Shown here in pieces: positions 1 to 8,410 of a stretch of DNA of 64,000 bases (positions are counted from its first letter, which is position 1; every line of letters begins with the position of its first letter). Position numbers and translations under genes: made by a program. The notes below the pieces were generated by a model. That model did no database searches. It worked only from the letters and a program-made list of their open reading frames with translations, and was not told the origin of the DNA. Source of the stretch: Vulcanimicrobiota bacterium (lineage in GTDB: Bacteria > Vulcanimicrobiota > Vulcanimicrobiia > Vulcanimicrobiales > Vulcanimicrobiaceae); NCBI GenBank assembly GCA_027307235.1, contig DAHUXH010000014.1, positions 21,370-85,369 on the forward strand. The letters run 5' to 3'.

Positions 1-2
1 TC

Positions 3-932
3 TGCGCGAGCGCCGGCATCTCGCCGCAGCGCATGCCGTCGTCCTGGCGAGAGATACCGCCCGTTCCATCCTCAGCGTTCAAGGAAACGACGCTCGCGAC
101 CTTCGACGTGTCGCACGCCGCGCTCGCCTTCGTGACCAGCGGTACGACGCGCGGAACCGGCGGCCGTCACTACATGGAGACGCGCGCTCTATACGAAGCC
201 GCGCTGCTCGCCGGCTTCGACCGCTTCATGCTCGCCGACCGCGCGCGCCTCCGCTACCTGAATCTGGTGCCCAATCCCCACGATCGTCCCGACTCCTCGC
301 TCGGCTACATGATGGGCTGCGTCAGCGCGTCGCGCGGTGACGCACACACCGGCTGGTATCTGCGCGGCGACGACTTCTTCTTCGATGCGTTCGTTGCCGA
401 CGTGCATGCGGCGCTCGACGACGCGCAACCGGTATGCATCGCCGCGACCGCGTTCGCGCTCGTGCATCTGCTCGACGCGATGCGCGAACGCGATCTGCGC
501 GTGGCGCTCCCGGCCGGGTCGCGCATCATGGAGACCGGCGGTTTCAAGGGCCGCGCGCGCATCGTCGATCGCGACACGCTCTACGCCGATCTCTCCGATC
601 GCCTCGGCGTCGCTCCGGCGATGATCGTCGCCGAATACGGCATGACCGAACTCACGTCGCAATACTACGACGACGTCGCCGCCGGTCGCGTGAAGGTGTC
701 GCCGCCGTGGCTGCGGCCGCGCGTCGTCGGCCTCGACGGCGCGGACGTTCCGCACGGCGTCGTCGGCGCGCTCGTTCACGTCGATTGCGCCAATCGCTCG
801 TCGTGCGTCGCTATTTTGACCGAAGACCTCGGCGCGATCGTCGACGGCGGCGTGATACTGCTCGGGCGCGAGCAGGGCGCGGCGTTGCGCGGCTGTTCGC
901 TTGACGCAGAGATGCTGCGCGCGCGTGCATAG
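3..932 (+). CDS. LuxE-family acyl-protein synthetase (5' end cut by window)
   Basis: Activates a carboxylic acid with ATP and carries it on its own cysteine before handing it to a LuxC-type reductase (known for the family). The frame is open to the window edge with no stop before the internal ATG at 33, and the WREIPPVPSSAFK stretch that starts the visible part normally lies about 60 residues into LuxE, so the start is outside. Visible motifs: SGTTRGTGGRHYM (adenylate/phosphate loop), AEYGMTELTSQYYD (like ANL-family motif A5), and the C-terminal RGCSLDAE whose cysteine matches the acyl-accepting residue of LuxE. The next gene is LuxC-like and overlaps its end, supporting a two-subunit acid reductase. 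No luxAB or luxD is visible, so light production is not implied. The acid substrate is unknown. Confidence 0.85.
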   Translation, partial: CASAGISPQRMPSSWREIPPVPSSAFKETTLATFDVSHAALAFVTSGTTRGTGGRHYMETRALYEAALLAGFDRFMLADRARLRYLNLVPNPHDRPDSSLGYMMGCVSASRGDAHTGWYLRGDDFFFDAFVADVHAALDDAQPVCIAATAFALVHLLDAMRERDLRVALPAGSRIMETGGFKGRARIVDRDTLYADLSDRLGVAPAMIVAEYGMTELTSQYYDDVAAGRVKVSPPWLRPRVVGLDGADVPHGVVGALVHVDCANRSSCVAILTEDLGAIVDGGVILLGREQGAALRGCSLDAEMLRARA

Positions 933-2133
933 GCTGCGCGCGCGCCAGATCGTGCGCGCGATCGCGGATGCGGCCACGCGCTGGCACGATGCGGATTTTC
1001 CACCGCGCGTGCGCGTTCTGGACGGCATCTGCGCGCGCACCGGCTACTCCGTGCCGGTCGTCGAGTACGCACTCGACGCGCTCTTCGGTTCGATCGGCGA
1101 AGCCGCGCTTGTCGAGACGATCGCGCGCGAACTCGGTACGCTCGACGTCCTCGACCGGCTCACGCCGCGCGGCGACGGCATGAGCGCGCAGGCGCTGCCG
1201 GTGGGCACCGCGTGCATCATCTCCAGCCGCACGACCATCGGCGTCGCGATCGTCCCGGCCGTCTTCGCGCTCTGCGCGAAGAACGCGGTCGTCGTCAAGG
1301 ACCGCGAAGACGGCCTGGTGCGCGCGTTTTTCGACACGCTCGCGCAAGAACACGACGCATTCGCCGAAGCGGCAACCGCGCGTGTGTGGAGCGGCGCCAG
1401 CCAAGATCTCGGCGAGTACGACGCTATCGCTGCCTTCGGCAGCGATGACACCTTGCGCGAGATTCGCGCACAGACCTCAATTCACGCGCGCTTTATCGGC
1501 TTCGGTGCGAAGGCGAGCGCCGGGTACGTGACGCGCGAAGCGCTTGGAGACGAACGCACGCTGCGCGGCGTTCTCGAAGCTGCGGCGCGCAGCTTCGTGC
1601 TCTATGACACCGAGGGATGCCTCTCACCGCACGTGATGTTCGTCGAGCGATCCGCACACTGCCCTCCCGAGCGCGTCGCCGAGTTGCTCGCCGCCGCCAC
1701 GGAACGCGCCGGCGTCGAATTTCCGCCGGGCAAGCGCGAAGCCTCGGTTGACGCCGCGTTACTGCAGGCGCGCTCGCTCGCGGCGTTTCGCGCAGCGAGC
1801 GGTCAGGGCCGGCTCTTCAGCGACGAGCGCGGCTCGTTCCTGATCGTGCTCGATCCGCCGCTGGACGAGCCGCCGCTCTTCCTTGTGCGCGCACTCGCCG
1901 TCTACGCGGTCGATTCCACCGCCGACGCGCGGCGGTATCTGCAGCACCACGGCGTCACGCTCGAAGCGCTCGCGGCGCCCAGCGCGCGCGCCGACGTGGT
2001 CGAACTCGCGAGCGCACTCGGCGCGTCGCGTGTCACGCCGTTTCACGGGATGCAGCGGCCCATGCTCGGGGGAAATCACGGCGGCCGCCCGCGCATCGTC
2101 GATTTCGTCCGCTGGATCACGGTCGAATTATGA
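925..2133 (+). CDS. LuxC-family acyl-CoA/acyl-protein reductase
   Basis: NADPH-dependent reductase that takes an acyl group from LuxE or CoA and releases an aldehyde (family knowledge). About 402 residues from the GTG at 925; a TTG at 901 is also in frame, but GTG 925 gives the short stop/start overlap (GTGCATAG) typical of this genome. The aldehyde-dehydrogenase-like core shows VVVKDREDG and the catalytic cysteine in TEGCLSPHVMF. It ends in an ATGA overlap with the aminotransferase, so aldehyde production and transamination are probably co-translated. Shorter than Vibrio LuxC (about 480 residues). Substrate chain length cannot be read from the sequence. Confidence 0.85.
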   Translation: MHRLRARQIVRAIADAATRWHDADFPPRVRVLDGICARTGYSVPVVEYALDALFGSIGEAALVETIARELGTLDVLDRLTPRGDGMSAQALPVGTACIISSRTTIGVAIVPAVFALCAKNAVVVKDREDGLVRAFFDTLAQEHDAFAEAATARVWSGASQDLGEYDAIAAFGSDDTLREIRAQTSIHARFIGFGAKASAGYVTREALGDERTLRGVLEAAARSFVLYDTEGCLSPHVMFVERSAHCPPERVAELLAAATERAGVEFPPGKREASVDAALLQARSLAAFRAASGQGRLFSDERGSFLIVLDPPLDEPPLFLVRALAVYAVDSTADARRYLQHHGVTLEALAAPSARADVVELASALGASRVTPFHGMQRPMLGGNHGGRPRIVDFVRWITVEL

Positions 2134-3422
2134 GCGATCTTGAATCTCTCGCGGGTCCCATCCCCGGACCGCGCACCAAAGAATTGCTCGCCTCGTTGCG
2201 CGCGCACGAATCACGCAACGTCACCTACATGGCCGATGATTTTCCGGTCTTTTGGGATAGCGCGCATGGCGCTACCGTGGTCGACGTCGACGGCAACCGC
2301 TACATCGACTTGACGGCCGCGTTCGGCGTCGCCAACGCCGGGCATTCCAATGCGCAGGTCGTCTCCGCCGTCGCCGCTCAAGCCGCGCGCGTGATGCACG
2401 CGATGGGCGACATTCACCCCTCGCTCACCAAAGCGCAGCTCCTCGAACGGCTGCCCGAGATTCTTCCGCCGGGCCTCACCAAGACGTTCCTCACCTCGAC
2501 CGGCGCCGAAGCCGTCGAGGCCGCGATGAAGACCGCGATGCTCGCCACCGGGCGTTCGTCGTTCATTGCGTTTCGCGGCGCATACCACGGACTCTCATTT
2601 GGAACGCTCGCCGTCGGCGGCATCGAGAAGTTCCGCACGCCGTTCGCACACGCGCTCGCACATCGCACGACCTTCGTCGACTATCCGCGCATCGGCGTTC
2701 ACGGCAGCGCCGAGGCCGCGCTCACGCAGATCAGCGACGCGCTGCGCGGATCGCACGACGTTGCCGCAGTCATCATCGAGCCGATTCAAGGCCGCGGCGG
2801 CAACCACGTTCCGCCGCCCGGCTTTCTCGCCGCACTGCATCACCTGTGCGCGCAGCGCGGCGTGCTGCTCGTTCTCGATGAAATCTACACCGGGTATGGA
2901 CGCACCGGTGCGTGGTTCGCGGCGCTCACCGAACAGGTGGTGCCGGACGTCATCTGCATCGGCAAGGCGATGGGCAATGGTTTTCCGATCGGCGCGACCG
3001 TCGCAAAACCGGAGATCATGGACGCCTGGCCGGTCTCACGCGGCGAAGCGCTGCACACCTCGACGTATCTCGGCAATCCGATGGCCTGCGCGGCGGCGCT
3101 TGCAACCATCGACGAGCATCAGCGCCTGCAACTCGCGCAACGTGCTCATCAACTTGGGCACACGCTCGCGCGCCGTTTGGATGCGCTCGGAACGCATGCG
3201 GTCGCGGGGCCGGCGCGCGGCCGCGGCTTGATGTGGGGGATCGAACTCGACAACGCGCAGGCGGCGGAGGCGGTCGTGAAGCGCGCGCTCGCGCGCGGGG
3301 TCATGGTGCTGCAAGCCGGTCTTGAAGGCGAGGTCATCGCATTGACGCCGCCGCTGGTGATCACCGAAGCGCAGCTCGTGCGCGCTCTCGACATTCTGGA
3401 AGAGGAAATTGCCCGTGTCTAA
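2130..3422 (+). CDS. Class III PLP-dependent aminotransferase
   Basis: Fold-type I, class III (omega) transaminase of 430 residues, the family of GABA, acetylornithine and diaminobutyrate aminotransferases. These move an amino group onto an aldehyde or keto acid. Visible signatures: TSTGAEAVEAAMKTA (PLP phosphate binding), FRGAYHG, the LVLDEIYTGYGRTG block with the cofactor-ring aspartate, and GKAMGNGFPIGA with the Schiff-base lysine. ATG overlaps the luxC-like stop (ATGA). Because the two upstream genes would deliver an aldehyde, an aldehyde-to-amine step is the simplest role; this is inference. The real substrate could also be a sugar or a polyketide-like chain. Confidence 0.88.
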   Translation: MSDLESLAGPIPGPRTKELLASLRAHESRNVTYMADDFPVFWDSAHGATVVDVDGNRYIDLTAAFGVANAGHSNAQVVSAVAAQAARVMHAMGDIHPSLTKAQLLERLPEILPPGLTKTFLTSTGAEAVEAAMKTAMLATGRSSFIAFRGAYHGLSFGTLAVGGIEKFRTPFAHALAHRTTFVDYPRIGVHGSAEAALTQISDALRGSHDVAAVIIEPIQGRGGNHVPPPGFLAALHHLCAQRGVLLVLDEIYTGYGRTGAWFAALTEQVVPDVICIGKAMGNGFPIGATVAKPEIMDAWPVSRGEALHTSTYLGNPMACAAALATIDEHQRLQLAQRAHQLGHTLARRLDALGTHAVAGPARGRGLMWGIELDNAQAAEAVVKRALARGVMVLQAGLEGEVIALTPPLVITEAQLVRALDILEEEIARV

Positions 3423-4452
3423 TATCTATCGCGTCGGCATCGCCGGCGCCGGTTTCGGCGTGGCCGCCCATCTGCCGGCGCTGCTCGCGCATCCGCGTTT
3501 CGACGTGGTCGCGCTCGCCTCGCCGAACACGGCGGCGGCGATTGCGAAGGCGCGCGGCATCGCGCATGCGTTCACGTCGTGCGCGGCGATGATCGAGGGC
3601 GTCGATCTCGACGCGGTCGTGATCGCATCGCCGCCGTTCGCGCATCGTGACGACGTGCTGGCCGCGACCCGCGCGCGCAAGCACGTGATCTGCGAAAAAC
3701 CGTTCGCGCTCAACCTCGCGCAGGCAAACGAGATGCTCGCGGCTGCACGCGAGGCCGGGATCGCCGCCGGTGTCGCGCACGAATTTCGCTTCGTGCCGCA
3801 GCGGGCGGCACTGCGGGAATTGATCGCCAACGGTCATCTCGCGCCGCTGCGCGAGATCGAAGTGACGCAGCTTGGGACCTCGTTGCGCGCCGGCGCGGCG
3901 CGCCCGCGCAGCTGGTGGTTCGAAAAGCGCTTGGGCGGCGGCGTGGCCGGTGCGCTCGTCTCGCACCTGATCGACACGGCGAATTGGCTTGCCGGGCGTT
4001 CGCCGGTTACCAGCATCGGTTTCTTGCGTACCGCCAACGCGCAACGGCGCGATGCGAACGGACCGTTCACGACCGATGTCGACGACGGCGCGTTCGCGCT
4101 GCTGAACTACGGCGAGGGGCTGGTGGCGCGCATCACCGCCGACGCCGCTACCGCAGTCGAATCAGTGACGCTCGCCGTACATGCCGAGAACCGCACGGCG
4201 GTCGCGTCCGGCTCGGACCTCGACGACATGCGCCTGTTCGCGGTCGACGCCGACGAAACGTCGGAACTCGATTGCAAGGAATCGCCGTACGCGAAGTTCG
4301 CGAGTATCGGCGGCAACGTTCCGCTGCTGATGGAACTCTACGACGAATGGGTCAAGGCGATCGAGCAGCAGCCGCATGCGCTTCCGACGTTCGAAAACGC
4401 GGTTGACACGCAGCGCGTGCTCGAAGCGATCGGCTACACTACGGCAGGCTGA
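3415..4452 (+). CDS. Gfo/Idh/MocA-family NAD(P)-dependent oxidoreductase
   Basis: Rossmann-fold oxidoreductase, typically acting on sugars, inositols or sugar nucleotides. N-terminal GIAGAGFGVAAHLPAL is the dinucleotide loop; CEKPFALN carries the conserved EKP lysine; a C-terminal alpha/beta substrate domain follows, about 345 residues in total. I chose GTG at 3415 over TTG at 3409 because GAGG at 3402-3405 is 9 bases before the GTG and too close to the TTG. Overlaps the aminotransferase stop by 8 bases, so it belongs to the same transcript. Its 3' end overlaps the convergent subtilisin gene by 14 bases. Role in the pathway unknown; it may reduce or oxidise the product or a linked sugar. Confidence 0.82.
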   Translation: MSNIYRVGIAGAGFGVAAHLPALLAHPRFDVVALASPNTAAAIAKARGIAHAFTSCAAMIEGVDLDAVVIASPPFAHRDDVLAATRARKHVICEKPFALNLAQANEMLAAAREAGIAAGVAHEFRFVPQRAALRELIANGHLAPLREIEVTQLGTSLRAGAARPRSWWFEKRLGGGVAGALVSHLIDTANWLAGRSPVTSIGFLRTANAQRRDANGPFTTDVDDGAFALLNYGEGLVARITADAATAVESVTLAVHAENRTAVASGSDLDDMRLFAVDADETSELDCKESPYAKFASIGGNVPLLMELYDEWVKAIEQQPHALPTFENAVDTQRVLEAIGYTTAG

Positions 4453-6589
4453 ACGACGATCCGGTCACGAGCGACACGTTGATGCCGGTCGCGCTCGCGC
4501 ACGGCGCCGACGGCGTGCACGGCCCGGATGCACCGAACAGATCGCCCGCGTCGATCTTCCCGTCGCCGTTGGCGTCGTACCACACACCGATGCGATACGA
4601 CGGCGCGCTCGCCGGAATATCCGCGATGCGGAAGCTTCCGTTCGCGTTGACGAGCATGCCGCCGGAGAACGTCACGTCGGCGATCTGCGGCGCCGCGTTG
4701 ACCGCGCCGGAATTGGTGTACGCGAACGCAACGAGCTGTGTCGTGCTCGGCAGATACGACGGCGGTTTCGGATCGCGCGTGAGCGCGGCGAGTGCGCGAT
4801 AGACGTTGAGCCGTCCGTGCCCTTGATTGGGATCGCTGAGGTTGTCGGCGGTCGATTCCAAGAGCGATGCGATCTGCGGCGGCGCCAGCGACGGATTCAC
4901 CGAGAGCAGCAGCGCGGCGGCGCCGCTCACGTGCGGCGTCGCCTGCGACGTGCCCGCGATCAGCACGCGGCAGTCGGCCGGCGTCGTGCACGGCGGGTTT
5001 CCCGTCGTCGAGTAGACGTTGCCGATCCAGTGCAGGAAGTCGGAGTCGTTGTTGCTGCCCGGATCGCCGCCCGGCGCGACCAGGGCCAGATTCGGACCGG
5101 AGTTCGAATAGCTCGCGACGTACTCGGTCGCGCCGCTCGGATTTCCCGAATTGTTGTCGCGCAACGACGTTGCACCGACGGCGATCACGCCCGGATAGGC
5201 TGCCGGGAATTCGATGCCGGAGATACCCGACGCGCGATCGTTTCCGGCCGCCGCGACGACGGTGACGTTGTGCGCGAGCGCATACTCGACCGCCGCCTCT
5301 TCGGTCGGGTCGGGTGCCGCCGCGATCGTCAGCGACTCACCCAAGCTCAGGTTGATGACCTGCGCGCCTTGTGCGACCGCATCCAGAATCGCTTGCGCTT
5401 CATCGGCGGTGGTCGCGTTACCGGTGCTGTCGAAGATTTCAAAGATCTGCACGTCGACGTTCGGCGCGACACCGGCGTAACCGGCGTTCCCGATCGCGGC
5501 GGCAGCTATGCCCGCGACATTGGTTCCGTGACCGTCGTGATCTTGCACGGCCGCGCAACCGGTAATCGGAAGCGTCGCGCAGACCGTCTTGACGCCGCTC
5601 AGGTCTTGCTCGGCGTAGGTGACATGCGCGATCAAATCGGTCTGCACGTCGGTGTTGATCGCGGCGGTGTCGATGCCGGTGTCGATCACCGCGACCTTCA
5701 CAGACGGCGATCCAAACGCGGGCGGGCTGTACGCCCATGCGTTGGGCATGCCGATTGCGAACATGTCCCACTGTTCGTCGGCGGTGAAATGCGGGTTGGA
5801 CGGCAGGGGCGAGATCGGTGCCGTCGTCGCGGGACGTCGATACGCGACGCGATCGACCGAGACGACCCCGGGTTCGCGCGCGGCCGCCTGCATCGCACTC
5901 GCAAGCTGCGCGGCGCTCACGCGCACCACTTGCAACTGACGCGGAGCATCGGCGGGCGTCATCGTCTTGGCAAACAGCGCACCCGCATGCGCGACCGCAG
6001 CCGCTACGCGCAGGTTGGTCGTGCGCGCCGCGTCATAGGCAACGACGAAGACATCCGGAACGAACGCCTGCCCGTCGCGCGCAGGCGCGACCGGACGACG
6101 CACCAGCGCGGCATCAGCCGAAGCCTCCGCGCGACGCGCGTTCGCGGTCGATTGCACGGTTCCGGTCGAACCGGTGGTGTCGGCCACGCGATTGAAGAAG
6201 ATCGTCGCCGGCGTTTGGCCGTTTTGTTGAAAACAGGTGAAGAAATCTTGGCCGCCCGCGCCGTTGAGCACCGTGATCTTGTGCAGCGCCGAACTGAAGA
6301 TCAGCGCTTTCGTGAGCGGGGTTTGACCGGCGAACACGCTGTCGATTTCAACGGTGAGCCCCTGCGGATTGGAGTCGATCGTCACCGGCGCGGGCGCGGA
6401 CGGAAGCGGCGATGGCACCACCGTGCCGGCCGTCGATGCGCCTTGAACGCACGCGCCCTGCGCGAGCGGCGTCAGCGGAATCGGCGTGAAGCTCGGTACC
6501 GGTGGACTCGACGACTTGCCCCCGCACGCGCAGAGAAGCAGCGCCGTCAGCATCACCGCCGAAGGCGCCGCGATTCTTCTTGCGTACAT
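4439..6589 (-). CDS. Subtilisin-like (S8) peptidase lipoprotein with calcium-loop C-terminus
   Basis: Predicted surface or periplasmic serine protease of about 716 residues. N-terminal signal ends in a lipobox (LLLCACGG). The catalytic triad is complete: Asp in VAVIDTGIDTA, His in DHDGHGTNVAGIAAA, Ser in AGTSQATPHVSGAAALL. A PEGA-like segment (IDSNPQGLTVEIDS, then AGQTPLT) lies before the protease, with a probable prodomain. The last ~110 residues form a separate domain containing YDANGDGKIDAGDLFG, which fits an EF-hand/dockerin calcium loop. The ATG overlaps the TGA of the next upstream subtilase (ATGA), so I prefer this start to the longer in-frame extension, which would put about 100 non-signal residues before the lipobox. 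Tail-to-tail overlap with the oxidoreductase gene. Confidence 0.88.
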   Translation of the reverse strand: MYARRIAAPSAVMLTALLLCACGGKSSSPPVPSFTPIPLTPLAQGACVQGASTAGTVVPSPLPSAPAPVTIDSNPQGLTVEIDSVFAGQTPLTKALIFSSALHKITVLNGAGGQDFFTCFQQNGQTPATIFFNRVADTTGSTGTVQSTANARRAEASADAALVRRPVAPARDGQAFVPDVFVVAYDAARTTNLRVAAAVAHAGALFAKTMTPADAPRQLQVVRVSAAQLASAMQAAAREPGVVSVDRVAYRRPATTAPISPLPSNPHFTADEQWDMFAIGMPNAWAYSPPAFGSPSVKVAVIDTGIDTAAINTDVQTDLIAHVTYAEQDLSGVKTVCATLPITGCAAVQDHDGHGTNVAGIAAAAIGNAGYAGVAPNVDVQIFEIFDSTGNATTADEAQAILDAVAQGAQVINLSLGESLTIAAAPDPTEEAAVEYALAHNVTVVAAAGNDRASGISGIEFPAAYPGVIAVGATSLRDNNSGNPSGATEYVASYSNSGPNLALVAPGGDPGSNNDSDFLHWIGNVYSTTGNPPCTTPADCRVLIAGTSQATPHVSGAAALLLSVNPSLAPPQIASLLESTADNLSDPNQGHGRLNVYRALAALTRDPKPPSYLPSTTQLVAFAYTNSGAVNAAPQIADVTFSGGMLVNANGSFRIADIPASAPSYRIGVWYDANGDGKIDAGDLFGASGPCTPSAPCASATGINVSLVTGSSFSLP

Positions 6590-8382
6590 CACGGCACGGA
6601 TGGATCGTTGATCGCTTTGGCGACGGCGCGGTACGCATCGACGCGACCGCAGCCTTCCTTGGGATCGCCGATGTCCACCGCGCTTGCGCACAGCATCTGC
6701 CCGATCTGCGCCGGCGTCAAAGTGGGATTGACGCCGCGCATGAGCGCGACGATACCGGCGACGTGCGGCGACGCTTGCGACGTTCCATTGATTTCGAGAC
6801 GGCAATCGCCCACCGGCTCCGGCACCGTCGGCGTTGTCGCACCGCTCGGCGGGCTGCAATTGATGGTGCCGGGCGCCGCCGTCGTCGTCCAAATGTGTTC
6901 GATGTAATGCAGGGAGTCATTGTCGTTGCAACTCGAAGACGTGCAGTTTTGCGCGTCCCCTCCGGGCGCAACCACACCCCATGTCGTCGCATGCGTGACG
7001 TCGTAGTCGGAGTAGCTCGCCACGCTTTCGGTCGTCGTGCCGGGGTTGGTGAAATCGTTGATCGCCGATGCGCCGACCGGGATGACGCCGGGGTCGCCGC
7101 CCGGACAATCGAGTGAGTTCGTGCCGTCATTCCCCGCCGCCGCGACCACGACGATGTTGTTCGCCACCGCGTTGCTCACAGCGGATGCAACCGCCGGATC
7201 GTCCGGGCACGGACCGCCGAGCGAGAGATTGATCACGCTCACCTTCTGCGCGACGGCGTCGTTGATCGCCGCCGCGATGTCGGCCGTGGATGACTGACAG
7301 GCGGGTGAACTGGTTCCCGGCGGGCAGCCCGCGTCGGGGCCGCTGGTCGGCGGATCGGGAAAGACCTTGTACGGCAGGATCTTCGCGTTGTAGCCCGCGC
7401 CGACGAAGCCGATGCCGTTGTTCGTATCGGCGGCGGCGATGCCCGCGACGTCGGTTCCGTGGCCGTCGTTGTCGTGCATCGACTCGGTCGTGACTTCTTG
7501 TCCGAGCCCTTTGTCAAACACTTTCCCGGTTGAGAGCACCTTGTTCGCGAGATCCGGATGCGTGGGATCGACACCCGTGTCGATGACGCCGATCGTCATG
7601 CCGGTTCCGATCGCGCCCGCGTTCGCGACGCCAAGCGTGTTGTCGGCGGCAACCGCGTACGCCCACGCGTGCGAGAGGCAGATCAGATGCATGTCCCACT
7701 CGCCGCCGTCGCCGCTGTTTTGGAAAAACGGCGATGCCGGCGCGGGTTGTCCGGTCACGATCAAACCGTCGTAGAAATTGTCGTTGGGGAAATTCGCGGT
7801 GGTCGCCGAGGTTTTCGAACGATACATCGGGCGGCTCACCGAGACGACACCCGGCTGCGCCGAGAGCGCGGCGATCGCATTGCCTTCGGTGCCGGGCGCC
7901 ACCGACAACACATGCGTCGTCAAACCTAAGCGATCGAAGGTCAGCGTGCTCGTGAGTTGACTGCCGACCGCGCGTTCTTGCACCGACATCGTCGAACGCT
8001 GCGTCATCGCAGCGGTGTGGTACGTCACCTCAATAGCGCCCGGAACGTAGGTCACGCCGCGCGCCGGCGGCGTGGCGCGATACCGCGGCAGGCCGCCATC
8101 CGGCTGCGTCACCGCGCTCATCGCCGCCTGCCGTGCGATGCTCTGCTGTTGGGTTGTCTGATTCACATTGCAGAACGCGCTCGCGACCGCCAGCGTGCGG
8201 CCCGTGGTGCCGATACTGTTGGTACCGCCCGCAGTCGCATTATTGCTCGGCAACGGCGTCGGCGTGGGCGCCGCGGTTGGCGGCGGCACGCTCGATCCCC
8301 CGCCTCCGCCGCCGCAGGCGGCGAGCAGCGCGGTGGCGAGCATCAGGGATGCCGTGCGGACGAGTGTCGATTGAAAGCTCAT
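6589..8382 (-). CDS. Subtilisin-like (S8) peptidase lipoprotein
   Basis: Second secreted subtilase, about 597 residues, paralogous to the downstream neighbour. Signal peptide with lipobox LLAACGGGG followed by a Pro/Thr-rich tether. Triad: IGVIDTGVDPTHPDL (Asp), HDNDGHGTDVAGIAAA (His), NGTSQASPHVAGIVAL (Ser). Unlike its neighbour it ends soon after the protease domain. Several cysteines after the Asp region suggest disulfides and therefore an extracytoplasmic location. Start at the ATG with GAAGG about 9 bases upstream; the frame stays open further upstream into cinA but without any signal sequence. Likely first gene of a two-gene operon. Substrate unknown. Confidence 0.88.
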   Translation of the reverse strand: MSFQSTLVRTASLMLATALLAACGGGGGGSSVPPPTAAPTPTPLPSNNATAGGTNSIGTTGRTLAVASAFCNVNQTTQQQSIARQAAMSAVTQPDGGLPRYRATPPARGVTYVPGAIEVTYHTAAMTQRSTMSVQERAVGSQLTSTLTFDRLGLTTHVLSVAPGTEGNAIAALSAQPGVVSVSRPMYRSKTSATTANFPNDNFYDGLIVTGQPAPASPFFQNSGDGGEWDMHLICLSHAWAYAVAADNTLGVANAGAIGTGMTIGVIDTGVDPTHPDLANKVLSTGKVFDKGLGQEVTTESMHDNDGHGTDVAGIAAADTNNGIGFVGAGYNAKILPYKVFPDPPTSGPDAGCPPGTSSPACQSSTADIAAAINDAVAQKVSVINLSLGGPCPDDPAVASAVSNAVANNIVVVAAAGNDGTNSLDCPGGDPGVIPVGASAINDFTNPGTTTESVASYSDYDVTHATTWGVVAPGGDAQNCTSSSCNDNDSLHYIEHIWTTTAAPGTINCSPPSGATTPTVPEPVGDCRLEINGTSQASPHVAGIVALMRGVNPTLTPAQIGQMLCASAVDIGDPKEGCGRVDAYRAVAKAINDPSVP

Positions 8383-8410
8383 ATTCGTACCTTCTCTACG
8401 ATTGGTCGGT

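Noticed and set aside
3..2133. Bioluminescence (lux) operon
   Set aside because: Only LuxE- and LuxC-type genes are present; no luciferase or thioesterase genes, and the next genes are a transaminase and an oxidoreductase.
4376..6907. Plus-strand open frame of 843 codons
   Set aside because: Antisense to the subtilase gene; Arg-rich translation with no motif, a shadow of GC-biased third positions.
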